In this document: positions 11,867 to 25,500 of the stretch, in pieces
Layout: the number at the start of each line of letters is the position of its first letter
Numbering within the stretch: the stretch's first letter is position 1
Assembly: GCF_036669915.1 (NCBI RefSeq)
Contig: NC_089313.1
Location: 2,618,585 to 2,682,584 of the forward strand
Source of the DNA: Pocillopora verrucosa
Lineage: Eukaryota > Cnidaria > Anthozoa > Scleractinia > Pocilloporidae
Length of the DNA stretch: 64,000 nucleotides
Reading direction: 5' to 3'
The notes under the pieces: generated by a model
Database searches by the model: none
Told to the model about the DNA's origin: nothing
The model's input: only the letters and a program-made list of their open reading frames with translations
Made by a program: the position numbers and the translations under genes

Positions 11867-14117
11867 ATGGCCGCCATGATGGACACCTCCGAAACAAACT
11901 CACAAGGTACACTTAAAGTTAAGTTAACTTAAGTTGTTTACTCGAAATTTTCATCTTATATACTAATTTAAGACTTTTTTATTTTTTATGACAAAGAAAT
12001 TGAAGATCGGACACAGCTGAGGTTTCAAGTTGAGCTGGAGTTTGTGCAATGTCTGGCAAATCCTCATTATTTGAATTGTAAGTTTTCCTTTGTTAAACGA
12101 TATCTTTGTTTGCCTTTTCCCTAGCTTCTTGATCGTTGGTATCAAACCAGAAAGAAATGTTGGCAAAATTCATTCAAAATTTAGCGTAGATAATATATTT
12201 TGGGTACTTTTCTAGATCTTTGTCTATTATTCATTGAGAATCGAAGAGACTGCCGGTAGTTGCAACCTTGATTATTGTACCCGATTTGAGGCCATAATTG
12301 TATAGTTTCCAACCATTTCCTCAGACAAAAACGCCTCAAAAATCATACCCTTCCAGGCAAAGTGTATTTATTTCAGTGTTTGGCTTATGTAATTATTTGT
12401 ATTGGGGAGTATGTTACTCACCTTCTCAAGGGTGAAACAGAGCTCTCTAGTTGATTTACTGGCAAAGAGTAAGACGCCATGGGCATCTCCTACCTGGAAG
12501 GGTATGGGAGCATGCTCCCCCACAAAATTGGGAAAGAAAGGAGAAGAATTGTGGCTAAGATGAGCATTGCTTTATTCTGAGTGAGAAGTTCCATTGTTAA
12601 AACATGCTCTAAGTTAGTACGAAGGGAATCAGAAGTAAATTTGGAAGAATAAGTAATTTTTTAGGCACTTGAGCAGAAGTTTGTATCAGAAACCTTAAAT
12701 GTGAGAAGTGATGGCTTTAGTGAGAGAGCACAAGATTGAATTCCTTAGAGTGAATCTTGCTCTCATCGCATGAGACTAGAGAGCTCTGGGTGAAGATAGC
12801 ACTGAGTAATGGCTTTTTTAAATTCATCTTGGTCTAAACACCTCATGATTAGAATAAGAAATTTATTGAGTCATGTTTTCTAGCCTTCTTTGTGGTGTAG
12901 AGCTTCCCTTTTTTTAATCAAGTCATTGCTTAGGGTTGCCTTCATATATGAGAGGAGGGAAAAGAAAGTTGGGAGGTCCTCACACTATCTTGAATATAAT
13001 TTATTTTCTATCAGTCACTTCTGAGATCTTTTGCAGTTCTTGCTCAAAGAGGGTACTTTAAAGAACAGTCCTTCATTAACTATCTCAAATATCTGCTTTA
13101 TTGGAAGAAGCCAGAATATGCAAAATTTTTAAAGTAAGTGCTATTTAATGTAAAAGTTGTGGCAGTAAATAGTAGAGGTAGTGTTATTTTATTATAATAA
13201 TTCAGACTTGTGTTTACTGTCACGACGATATGTATCAACTTTGCCAAAATTGGTTTTGCCCCTTTATCGCATTCTGCTCTATTGGGTTACTAAGATAAAT
13301 AGTAATATTTTCAGTACCTTCCTCAGTGTTTTGTGAACCTGAAAAACAAATCCCTCAATTTAAGAAATATGTTATTTTTAACTTTTCTTGAGCATTGGAG
13401 GAAAAAAAGAATTTTACTTTGACCTTTTCCTTGACAAAAAAAATAACATCTTTATTTCTTTGATTGCTTTTTTCAAAATGTAACAAGTTTCCGAATATTT
13501 GTTAAACTTTTTATGCAATGACATCAGTAGACATATTCTCCATACTGCTCTCAACACATTTCCTAAGGTGCTGGCAAGGAGAATTTGTTCAACAATCATG
13601 AGCTTCTTGAGTTAGTTTTCATTTCCCTCATTCTCGGAACTTTCATATGTGATCCAGGGGTGATATTGTAAGGAGAATTTAGATGCTAGTCATTCTTAGG
13701 GGTTGAAGGGTTAAATAAAGATGTCATGGGTGTATTTTTTTTATGAGCAGAGGAGAAGAGAACTTTTCAAAATCCCTCAGATTCAGAATGTTTCTTTGTC
13801 TCATGCGGTCTAAGGAAAGGAATCAATTATAATATTTTTTTGTATCTGACGACTCTTCTCAAAATTTACCATCTTTCTCGTTTCTTTAAATCCCATTATT
13901 CTTTTTTCATACTCACAGATATCCCCAGTGTCTACATTTCCTTGAGCTGCTCCAATATGAACATTTTCGCAGAGAACTTGTAAACCCTGCCTGTGCAAAG
14001 TTCATTGATGAACAGCAAATTCTCCATTGGCAGTATTATTCCCGAAAAAGAATGAAGATCAATTTACCAAAATCATCAGGACAAACAGGTTCTACAACTG
14101 AGGGTGAACCATCGTGA
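11867..14117 (+). CDS. MED31: Mediator complex subunit 31
   Basis: MED31 is a small subunit of the Mediator middle module, linking activators to RNA polymerase II in the nucleus. Four exons: 11867-11906, 11997-12077, 13037-13133 and 13919-14117, giving 138 aa (human about 131). The core is nearly invariant across eukaryotes: LRFQVELEFVQCLANPHYLN, then YFKEQSFINYLKYLLYWKKP, then YPQCLHFLELLQYEHFR, with IDEQQILHWQYYSRKRM near the end. Exon 2 could instead start at 12006, which keeps the frame and drops three residues. The N-terminal Met-rich start ATGGCCGCCATGATGG is in good context. An AATAAA lies at 14736-14741. The 3' UTR has no recognisable element. Confidence 0.96.
13515..13714 (-). mobile_element. 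MITE family B, copy 3 (inverted)
   Basis: Contains CCTAAGGTGCTGGCAAGGAG and ends AGGGGTTGAAGGGTTAAA on the plus strand, the reverse of the usual family B order. It lies in MED31 intron 3. Confidence 0.78.
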
Positions 14118-15225
14118 ACAATGCAATGTAGAAAGAAATGTGGACAAGATGTGTCTCTAGAGATGGCAAAGAATTTAGAGATGTGGGTGGGCTCATTTAA
14201 CACCAAGCCAAGCAGTAGCTCCTTCACACTTTCTCTTTTTTTTAAAAATACCCTTTGCTTAGTTAATCGGCAGACATCAAGGTCTCTGTAATCTTGACAG
14301 GGTACAGTGTTGATTTTGGTGGATGCACAAGCAGGATTTTTTTTTTGACAAAGTTGTGCAATGTATAATTTGCTCAAGCTTGATCCTGACAACAACTTGG
14401 CAGAAGATCAGGAGACTGAATATTTTGGTGAGCCAATTGTATACTGTGCCAGCCACATTTTTTGGTACCCAAAAATTAGGGAGTATTCCAACCCCTAGCT
14501 CCACTGCCTATGGTATTTAGAACATGCTCTACAAGATCTCAAACCAGGAACACACAAGGCAACAGATTCAAACAGGAGAAAAAAAAACTAGTTCATTTGT
14601 AGCAGGTTTGATGGTCTGATCCATGTTAAGGAAGTAGTGTGGCTGTTTTCTCTATTCAGTTCTGTGAAAAATCAATGGAACCTTGTTTTATCACGAGTGA
14701 TATTAAATGTAACTATACTGTACTGTACATTTGTAAATAAAATATTGAGCGAAATTGTTTGATATCTTTGGTTACCTTCAGGTTGGTAATATTACTGTAG
14801 TATTCTTTCTTGTGATGGTTTAATCCCAGCCTCTGTCCCTAGCCTGTTTTGCTTCAGTCACAATACTGAAACATTGCAAAAAGAAGTCTCCCTCTCTTAA
14901 TTCCCTCTATGTACTAAGCCCCCTGCATTTGAAGAGTCAAACATCCCCTCTCTGTAAACTGGGAGTAGGGCCTCATCAGCAGATGTAAATTTAAACCAAA
15001 TGACCAATTTTTCTTGGGGACTGTATGAAATGTTAGAGAAAAGCCTGCTTTCACTCCCATGAGGGGGGAGAAAAAAACCACTTTGTGCTCCATAATCTTA
15101 AACAACCTGATGCAGTTTTGCCTTTTAGTCTTGTATACTGACTGCCGACATGGATGGTTTGTATATGAATAACATAAAGAACAAGCACATAAAACAATCA
15201 GAATCCCATAACTTGAATTAAAATA
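14118..15225. other. MED31 3' UTR and tail-to-tail spacer with CASTOR
   Basis: Contains the MED31 3' UTR with its AATAAA at 14736-14741, then about 480 bp up to the likely CASTOR polyadenylation signal. No exons or shared repeats are seen. Confidence 0.6.
14736..14741 (+). terminator. polyadenylation signal AATAAA of MED31
   Basis: AATAAA about 620 bp after the stop codon, the first clear hexamer downstream in this 3' region. Confidence 0.5.
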
Positions 15226-15231
15226 TTTATT
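15226..15231 (-). terminator. possible polyadenylation signal of CASTOR
   Basis: AATAAA on the minus strand, 1.3 kb past the CASTOR stop codon. If used, the 3' UTR would contain the nested MITE pair at 15655-16067. Closer non-canonical signals are possible. Confidence 0.3.
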
Positions 15232-15654
15232 TTCAATTAAATAGACAAAAGGCCTGAACACAAAATGCCCTTTTTGCCTAAGTTTTGATTAGAATAAATT
15301 ATATACAATTTGAAAATACAAATATGTAATATAATATAAATAATAATTACCAATATCCACTCCAATTTAGAAAATTTAATGATGAATGATAAGTGATTCA
15401 AACAGATGTAACACTCATCTAAAGAGGCAACAAATCACCTCTAAAGGCATATCTACCTGTAGCTATACCACGGAACTCTGACATCCGATTTGAGAAAATG
15501 ACAGCTTTAGAACTCTATAACCTACTAACACTCTCACAATGTTTTTTAACTCAGATAAAAACATCTGACCAAAGGTCTACACAAGAAGTTCAACATATCA
15601 TACACAATGTACACAAACTGTAAAATAATTTGAACTGCTGTATCATGCAAAGCA

Positions 15655-16067
15655 GTAACCCTTTACACCCTAACATCAATTCCTATTTTTTCACACTCTT
15701 CTCTGTACATTTCCTTTGGTACTGACCAGGAGAATTCCTTTCACCCTTTAACTCCCACGGATGACAAGACAGAATTTCTCCTTACAGTATCAGTACAATA
15801 TCAACCAGATAGGTTATGAGAATACAGAAAAATATCAATTTTGGGGATAATTAGTTGATCTAATACTAAATTCTCTAAGCTAATGTTATAAGAATTGTAT
15901 GGTTGATAGTAAGGAGAATTACAAATTTGATCTGGGAATTAAAGGGTTAACAAATAAAATTCTAAGGCTGGCAATCATTTCCTTTGTAGAAATTCTCATG
16001 ATCCTGATTAATGATTCAGGGGTAAATATTACTGTAAGGAGAAATTAGGCACTGACCACTCCTAGTG
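15655..16067 (-). mobile_element. MITE family B, copy 4, interrupted by a family A element
   Basis: Plus strand 15655-15742 is the first part of an inverted family B copy (TAACCCTTTACACCCTAACA onward). 15951-16067 is the remainder (CAATCATTTCCTTTG, TCAGGGGTAAATATTACTGT). A complete family A element (15743-15950) sits between. Family A was therefore active after this B copy had inserted. Confidence 0.75.
15743..15950 (+). mobile_element. MITE family A, copy 5, nested in family B
   Basis: Starts CACCCTTTAACTCCC and ends GGGAATTAAAGGGTTAA. It is flanked on both sides by halves of one family B copy. It lies downstream of CASTOR, possibly in its 3' UTR. Confidence 0.78.
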
Positions 16068-16171
16068 TCGGTTATTTAGACAATCTGAAGATGCCATCTT
16101 CAATTTAGCCAAACCTTTTATCTGAACATTTAATTTTTTTAAAGAGTGTCTAGATGGCCAAAAGCTAACAA

Positions 16172-16276
16172 TAGAAGGACATTAATTTAATTAAATCAAC
16201 CTTCTTAAAGACAAAGCCTGAAGCCCACTGCCTGCGTAAAGACGAAGTTTGGATTATACCCCCTGTAAAAAACCAG
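16172..16276 (+). repeat. dispersed repeat family F, copy 1
   Basis: TTTAATTAAATCAACCTTCT, GCCTGAAGCCCACTGCCTG and the TTTGGATTATACC region match the same order of motifs at 54537-54662. The origin is unknown. Confidence 0.6.
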
Positions 16277-16529
16277 CCCCTAAGGGTTAGAGGGTTAAAA
16301 TTAAAAAACCTTTTGTGTGATACAAAAGGTATAATATGCAAGTGTTGATGAACTGGCAGCAACGTAAACAATGGAAGTTCATTATGCCTGACCCATATTG
16401 ATGATGATTAAATAAACTTGTCGAGGATAAGTTGTAATTACAATAATGAATGAATTTAAGACACACAATTAAAAATCTATCCAATTCAACTAAATGAACA
16501 ATAAATTAACAATAAAATAACATTTCTCA

Positions 16530-19500
16530 TCAATCCTTTAATACTTGTAGAGAACTAAGAAGTTCTATTGCCTTGACAGCTTCACTCTCAGGAACCTTGA
16601 AATTGAAAATAAAAACAAAGTCTTATCACAATCACAAGAAATTCGTCCTTCCACATTCTGGTAGTACATTTCCCAGGACCAATTTCCTGGTAAAGTTTTC
16701 TTGCAAATCTGAATTTCAAATTATTTTTGAAAAAGCCAAATTTAACTCCTGTGGAAACAATAAGCAGAAATTCCAATGCTTTAAAATAAAGAAGGGATAT
16801 TTTGGGAACACCACAAACAAATGCAAACCTTGCACTGAGTTACTGTGCTCCAAAAATAACCAAAGGCTCATTCAAAGATGCCACAGAAAATCAAGAGAAG
16901 ATTGTTCCAAAACAACTAGTTAAACAGGGGAAACTGTCTACCTTTGCCAGAGGAAAGTTACAAAACATAGGTGAATATTAAGCTAAAAGGAGAGGCTGTG
17001 CAAGATCACTGAAAATGGAAGATTCTCAAAATAGGAGGGCTACAAGCTATTTCCTGATAACTTTCAGCGATACTCAATAAGAAAATTCCTCACTGACCAC
17101 AGAGGACAGAAAGATAATCAACAAGTCCAACTGCAAAAACTCCTTGAAGAAATAATATTATTAACCAAGATAATATTACCAGCATTAACATAGGCAATGG
17201 TGATGAAAACCAAATTTGTTTCATGTTAGTGGATTCTCAACTCTTAGTCATGATGCAGATAAGATTAATTCATCAAAGGTACTAATTAAACGAATGATTA
17301 GCAATTAAAAGTACATACCAAAAGATGATCATAAAGGAAAGTACAGATGTAAGAAGTGCTACATGAAGCTTCAGTTAATGGTTCAGATAACTGAGCAACT
17401 ATGCCACTCTCCTCTAAAAGTAACACACAAACGGCTTCAAATTAATCCAGGGATGAATGGAAAGTAGCTGCGGGAAACTTGCCAAAAGTAGCTCTAAGAT
17501 TTTGATGGCAACTGAATTACAGGCACCTTTGTTATTTGACAACAAAGACAAGCCACTGATATTATCATTTGATAATATTCCAAAATGCTGGAGGCTGAAA
17601 ATCAATCAAAGATCCCTCAAGAGATAAGAGATAAGCCTCTTATTCACATACAAATTGCTTTGTTATCCTCCACAATTTTTTTCTTGGGGGTTTATCATTA
17701 AATAAAATTTGAGTTTTTATGCCCTGTTTTCAAGAAGGGAGATTCAACAATTTAACATTTCCTGGTGTAACTGTTGTTGCCAAGGAAAGCTTTAGTACTC
17801 TGTTCAAGTTTCCCACAACACCTCTATGACCCAGAGGTTTGTACATACCAGTGTATGACCAAGGCCATAAGTACTGATGTAATAAGTAGGCATTTGAACA
17901 TCTGCTAAAGGTTCTGCGATCTGGGCAGCAACGCCACTTTCATCTACACAACACACAACAGTGCAGTGTATCATTACATATTTATAAAGGAAGCCACTAA
18001 AGATTACAATGATAACAATAATACTAGCAATACTGATAATTATAAAAATAATAATAATATTAATAAAATTATGATCACTCTTTGGGTTTGCAGGCCACAC
18101 CTCTATTATGACTGATTTGTATCAAATGTTCACACCTTTCTAATAACCTTTGCAAAACAAGTGACTGAATAGGTGAGCGAATCAGTCAGTGAGTCAGTCA
18201 ATTTGTCATGCAGACCGTCATTCTGTAGGTCAGATGGTCAGTGAGTCAGTCAGCCAGTCTGAGTCAGTGAATCAGTGCACCACTATATCCACCTATCTGT
18301 TATCAGTTAGGCAGTCACCTAGATCAGCAATTTTCTTGTTTCTTATACAATGTCTGATGTCTGGTTGAGCCACATGCATCACAATGTCAGCCTGTTGAGT
18401 GTCTGTTTGTATGCACTAGTCTTAAGCTAACATCTTATTCACCAAATTTTCACTTGCTCATTTCAAATCAGAATAAAAAAAAGACAAAACTGACCAAATC
18501 CTAGGGGGTCATCTCCAACACGAATCATTCTCCATCCCTCATCATTGGTGTTTGTGTATAGTGAACCTTCAGGAAATCTAGATATTTAAAAAAAAAAGCA
18601 CATTGAGACACAAATTTTCTACAAATTCAAGCATATTGATCACAGACTATGTTACCATCTTGACAATTTTCTATCACTGCAGAAAAGCTATAAACTAAGG
18701 TATCAATTTTATCAATATTAGGTGATACTGGACAGTTTTGACTGTTAAATTACATTGTCAGCATGGAACCTTTCCTTGTTTCCAAAAGGTAACTGAATCT
18801 CAAGAGCCATTATTCACCAACCCTCAAACATAAAAGTCGGGAAAAAGAAGTAAAAATGACACATTGTCACTGGAAACATAGCCAGCTGAACATGACAACA
18901 ACAGGATTTTTATGTGTCAAAATGTGGTAGCCAAACTTCTGTTGTGCTGCACTAAACACAAAATCATAGTATGATTGACATAAAAACCCAGTTCAGTGGC
19001 CTTGTTACCATCCTGATGGTTTGTGTAGCTATTCTTTCAGTACAATTGGTTGCACTTTTCATGTCAACATCGAAAAATATAATTCATGTACAAACTGAAA
19101 ATAACTTTACAAAGCCAGAATTCTCAAAATGTAAGTACAAGCTAAGAGACAAAACATATACAAAATTTTCACCTTTACCTTGACAAAGCCTCACTGTCTA
19201 AAACTAATGAAATGTCTCCTTCAACAATTGAGATGTGAAAGAAAGGTTCATATCGTCCATCATCAGGTGTTCTGGGGTAAAACAAGCCATATAAATTATT
19301 GAAAATATTCAGTGATTCTACACATCAAAATGTCAAATAAGATATATGCATTTGTGCTATGATCAGCCAATTCATCAGGCTGTATTTCACTGAACATCCA
19401 CAAAATTAAAAGGGTAGTTGGAGTAGAGATCTTATAACTCTATTTGAACTCAGGGGTTTAATAAATACCTTACTGATCTTGTTTTCTTGGACTGTACTGT

Positions 19501-22500
19501 AAGTTACAGAGCCTTATTTTTTCGGCTGGGATTACTAGTGTGCATGCTTTGCCCTTGGGTCATAAATCCAAGCAAGAAAAACTCTCCTTCAACTTACAAC
19601 ATGGACTTTGAACTTGGTTAGTAAGAGGTATGTATCGACTCTTTTGGGGGAAGAAACTCTCAAAGAAGTAACTTGTCAAGAGAACAAAATTACCTGTGTA
19701 AGGTGGTGGATTCAATACAAAGTCTACACCTAGAGAGCCAGCTAATACACTTAAAAGCTAACATCTAATGACATATTTCATAGCAGTAGAAGAAAAACAA
19801 AAAAATTTACTCAGAATAGAACATCAGTTCAAGAATGGTGGTAGTGAGGCTTGGTAGCATTCGAAAATCTAGACTGGTCACATGAAATCTGTTCATTGGA
19901 CATGTGAATGGGTGAATAATTGGTCTGTGCTCATCTGCCAAACAAAGGAAAGAAAAAAAAACCAGTTACATATCAGTATGCAAAGCACACAAAAACCAAG
20001 TAGCTATAAAATCAAACTGAGGATATTACAGCATTAAAGAAAACCACTGGAAATTTACCTGCTTTCCTTTCATTCATTTGGTTCATTCCAACCAATCTAT
20101 CCTTAATAGAAAGAGTCACAGGTTCAAGTCCTGATCCACTGTCTTTAAAAATTTTATAATTTTCGGAAAGACACATTATGGCAGTTTCAAGATCTTTCTC
20201 TCTCACCTGACAGAAAAAAAGGAGTTCAACAAAATTAACAAAAAACCAAATTACAGATTAAATTTGTTTGCCCACCAACTCATTGTTTGAGGTGAGAAAA
20301 ATAATAATGAACATTTTAGCTCCCATGATCTGATTATTACTTCTCCCCTCTACCTGCTAGACATTTCCTTGTAAATTAGTCATGAGAAATTGGTGTTCGA
20401 TCAAGATAACATCTTCTACCTGATTAGTTTGAATATTCTCATTACATCTTTGCTGGATAATGTAAGGATATTATAAGGAGAAGATTTATGTTGATCACTT
20501 CTGGGAGTTAAATGGTTAAAAAGTGAAAGACTGCAAGCTCATTATTAATACCTGGATCAAACTTGTATCAATCAATCAATCAAAAAATTGTTCAATTAGG
20601 TTAATTAAACATCATTCATTCACAAATCCTGACATTCATTACAAAATCAAGGAACAGTTTTCCTCCTAAAAAAGAATAAATACAATTGATTGTATACTTA
20701 CAAAGAGTAAAAACAGTTTACCAGTTGAGGTGAACAAAGAGAACACTCTACACCAAATAATCATTAGTTTCAGTGAGAATGATACTTGACTAAAAAACCT
20801 ACCAAGATATAGTCTGACTGATAAGTTGAAATGACCAGAACTGAGATTTTAAAATCCGCCAAGGGAGAAATGACTGTTTTAACAATTCTACTGATTCCAG
20901 TCAGCTGATGGCTTCCATAGGCTCCTGCAGACACAGTCAGAACTCGCCAGATAAGGTCAGGCATGTCAATGCTCTCACTTTGTGGAAGCTCTGTCAACAA
21001 CAGCGGAGAGACTTAAGCCTTAGAGCCTTGTGAGGCGTGTAATAATAGACTTATTAGCACTTAATTAGACTTTTTGTTTATCATTTTATAAGAATGAAGT
21101 TATATTAATACAGTGTAACTTTGATTTCAGATGTAATGCAAACATAATAGGAACCTGCTGCATATCCTCTCATTAATGGCTAAAGTATTTGGGACCCACA
21201 TTGAAATAATGTTCTTTGACTTTATTTCATTACAAGTTCTTTCTCAATTTAGACCTTTCCCCAACCCAAACAGTTTTTTGCTCTAACCACACTGACAGAT
21301 AGACAAAACACAACTTTGTACTGCATACGGTAGTTGTCTAACTATGACAGTTTTGTCTAACTGTCATCGACTTCTTCAGGGAGTTTTACAAGTTAACACT
21401 AAATGCCTGTATTTATAAGCCATAGTTAGCAGCTGTATGGGGGCCGATGACCATAATGGCTTGGCCAGATATACCAACAGGAACAGGTGAAGTTGTGAAA
21501 AATTTGAAAATTTTTTTTGGGCAAGGTGAGAAAAATATTTGGGGGTCACAATTTTAGCTGAAACTGTGGCCCCCAAAAATACTTACTTCTATAGATTAGC
21601 TATTGTTACAGTTTTTCCTGTAACACACATTACAATCTAAGTCTGGCAGAACATTATTGATAACACTCTTAATACAGACATGACTGCAGTTTAACCTAGT
21701 CTTAAAGACCATAATCCTGCCTTGCCAAGATCTATGATTAAGTAGCCAGGAGAACCATTTATTCCTGTCATTGTAACATAAATCATGAAACAGTAACAGT
21801 GAAAACTTAAAAGAGCCTCTAATTTGCAGTTGCTTCCAGAACTTATCCCTAGTCTCAGAGAAAGACTTAAAGGAAGAACTGTTTCTAGCATATCTCATAA
21901 GCTCCCCTTTTACAAAAGCTTTCTTGTTGCTAGAAGGGTGAAACGACTCAAAAGGTATGTATGGTTTTAACTGAAACTGTAGCCCCCTAATATTTTTCTC
22001 ACCTTGTCCAAAAAAATTTTTCTCACCTTGTCCAAAAAAATTTTTCAAATTTTTCACAACTTCTCCTTTTCCTGTTCAAATGTCCGGCCAAGCCTTTATG
22101 GTCATTGGCCCCCGTATAGCCGCTAACTATGGCTTATAATTACAGGCGTTTAGCATTAACTTGTAAAACTCCTGAAGAAGTCTATGACAGTTAGATGAAA
22201 TGTGACGGCAAATAAAGAAGTTTTACAATTACTGTTTGCAGAGTGCGCTCTCTAGTTTAGTTTAACTAGTTTAGTTAAAAAAAAAAAATTATACAACAAA
22301 GTTATTGTAAGAAAAGGAAACCCTGAATTTTGTAGAGAACTGTTGTCTTTTTATTTTCACACTGATACATCCAAATGGGTAAGTGACAGGTAATTTTTGC
22401 TGAAAATTTAAAATCAAAGTCTGCATGCTTTGATTCTCTGATTTGAGCCTGATATTGTTCTTCAGGGCTTATTCAAAGGTAGATAAAAACATACCAGTGC

Positions 22501-25500
22501 ACTGTTTTACATTAATAATTTACGCAGACCTGTACCTATTCATCTCTTCCGACTTGGCAGTATAACTTTTGTTTACAGTTAAAAATGAAAAAATTACAAT
22601 TGATTGGTTGAAAATGAGAGCATTTTTCATGTAACATGAGTGCAAAGTTGTAACACAAGTACAAAGTTGCAAGTGCAAATTACAAATAGCCTGCGGGCTC
22701 TTAAAATTTCGTCTATCTTCAGCGTACAAAAAAAGTTGTGTCTGATAACCCGGGGCTAGTGGATTTTGTGATCGGGCTAGTGAATTCTGTGATTAACTTG
22801 CATGAAGGACAAGTGAAGAGTTTTTGGAGAATTAAAATTACATAAGTACTGTCAGACAAATGTTTTAAATTCCTAATAAATTCATGCAGACCAAAAGTCG
22901 CTCCCACAATGTGAAGTCTGCATAAACAAGACAAAGTATCGCATTACATGTCAGACGAGATATATTGAGATCTCGTGCATATATTATGTAAGCAGATATT
23001 GAAAAAACTTTGGAGGTAAATGCTGCTCGTAACTAATTCTTACTAATTCAGAGAAAGCTATTTGTCTGAATTTTGCTTCATAATCTTTTGTAAGGAATGT
23101 AAACAAAAAATTTTGGTCCTGAACTCCAGTGAGAAATGTATTGTTTCAGAAAATATTGGTCATGTGCATTACAATATGGTAAATTCTAAACAGCGATACC
23201 ATAAGTGTTTGTTGATTAAAATATGTAGACCACATTGTATTGTTTTCACTTTTCACAAAAGTCTTTCGGATGAAAAGTTGCCAGAAATGAAACAAACAAT
23301 TTTTGAAACCTAAAATCTTTGGTCACATGTAACAAGATGAACCACAAAATTGCATAATTTGTTCACTGATGCATGACTCGGCACTTTCCTGTGAACTTGA
23401 AACTTGACTTGGGAAACCAATTCCCAAACAAGCCTTCTTTAGAAAAATGATCTTCTGAATGCACTACTTTTGAATGAGAAGGAAACTGATGAAGTTATCA
23501 AATTTTTATCCCCTTTAATAATATGAATATCTCCCCTATCAGCTGCTAAGAAATATTACAGCCGGAAATTTTTTTGGCGGCAAATTGGAGAATGAAGTGC
23601 TTTCACTGACAGCTTTTTGCGTTGTCGATGTTATCATTCAATGTGACCATTGAGAACTTTGGTTTCACTGTTTCAACACCATTTTTTCTCTTAAAAAAAG
23701 TGTGTTTCTAAATACTAAAATGTCTAAAATGTATGTTAATCATTCATGTGTTGTGGAGGACCCAGCAAAAATCTACAGTGTGACAGCGCTAAGAGCAAAA
23801 CAGCTCTTTTTTTTCTGCTTGCCAAAAAATTATTTTCAGGCTGGTTAAAATGACTTTCGGGCTAGTAGATGTTAGTAAAACTGACTTTCTTTGCTCCCTG
23901 GTCTGACTTTCTGTGATACATTTTTCAAGTAAATTATTAACAAGTAACAACATGATTTCTTGCCCAATTTGGTGCAGTAAGCATTTGTTAATTTTCAAAG
24001 TTGCCCTATAGGCTCATGAAATTTTGTTGTCTTTGAAAAATTTACGCGTGCTTATCACCACAAAATTGCACTTAAAATCATGTTATCACCTTGACAAATA
24101 TGTCTTGTCAGCTGGTTTTTTCTGGCGGTTTTGTAAATCAGTTTGTATAGTTTAAAAAAATAAATATCTCCAAAAATTTTACAAATGCAATTATTAATAC
24201 ATTTGTTTTGTTCAATGAGCTAGTGGCAAACCACCATGTAGTTTTGAGGCATGTTATGTTTTTTAACTTTTTTTTAATCAAAGTAAAGAACAATTCCTGG
24301 TGATAATTTTCACCAAGTGAGAATATGTTTCACGCCGTGGTACAGAATATCTGCATATTTAACGAAAGGTATTTTCTATCAATTTTATCAAAAAAAAGCA
24401 TGAGGTAACTTTCTTTAGGAAAAGTTTTTCTTCTCACCAAAAATGCATTATCTAAGAAGTGTTCAAAACTGAAACATGCTTGAGAAAGCAAAAGAATAAA
24501 GGGGCTGATATATCTAACCCTAAATAATTACTATGCTTATAAGAAGGATAGGAAATGGTGAAGTTATTTCACAGTAATTTATTTTTAATATTGATGGCAC
24601 CAAGATTCAAGTTCTCTCTTGGTCGTAACGTAAACCACTGGATAAAGTCATTAAAATTACATAATGAATTTGTTGTTTTGAATTCAATTTTTTTCATTTG
24701 TTCAAATCTCTTGCGCTCTGTTCTTAGTCAGAACAATAACAATACTGATAACATTACATCTCAAAATGACTAAGATACCAGTTCTAATGTAACATCCCTT
24801 TTGGAAAAAGTAAAGAACCATCCCTTTGGAGAGGAACACCTTGCTTCAGTAAACAATTTTACTGCCAATATATTGAAATTTTCTGAGACAACACTTACAA
24901 AAACATCTCACTGCTTCAGTAAATTAAAGTATTATTTATCCATTTCACCTGTTTAAAATAATTTTGGTATAACTCATCACTAAGAAAAAGAAAGACCTTG
25001 ATACAGCAAATATCATCCCCTTGCATAATAATCATAACACAATGCATAGTTCTCTGGCTGTTGGGCAAAATGATTGGACTAAATTTGAATGGTATCTTTT
25101 CTTTTTAAATCCAGCTTAGATTTCATGACTGATCTCCAATACATTATCAACAACCATAAGTATTTTTCTTGTTTGTTTTGTTGCATTATGTCTCTTCATG
25201 ACGTTAGGAATAAAATGTAAATTCAGGCACATTTTCATGTTTTCTTTGGTATTTTTGTTACTCAGCATGAATTTCTGAACCATGGAATGAATCAAATTTA
25301 GTTGACTTATATGTAAACAGGAAGGTACAGCATGAATTTGATGCTAAATTAATTATGACCCTATTGTTTGTTGTGAAAAATTGATTTAGAAAACCCAAGA
25401 GTGTCCACTGATGAAAATGCAAATGTTTTGAGAGAGTTATCACGAAAAATGAATTTATCACATTTTTGTAGCAAAACAATTTTATGACCATATTTACATA

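Noticed and set aside
16573..16923. Plus-strand 116-codon frame
   Set aside because: Its start overlaps CASTOR exon 9 on the opposite strand and the rest lies in the adjoining intron; no recognisable domain.
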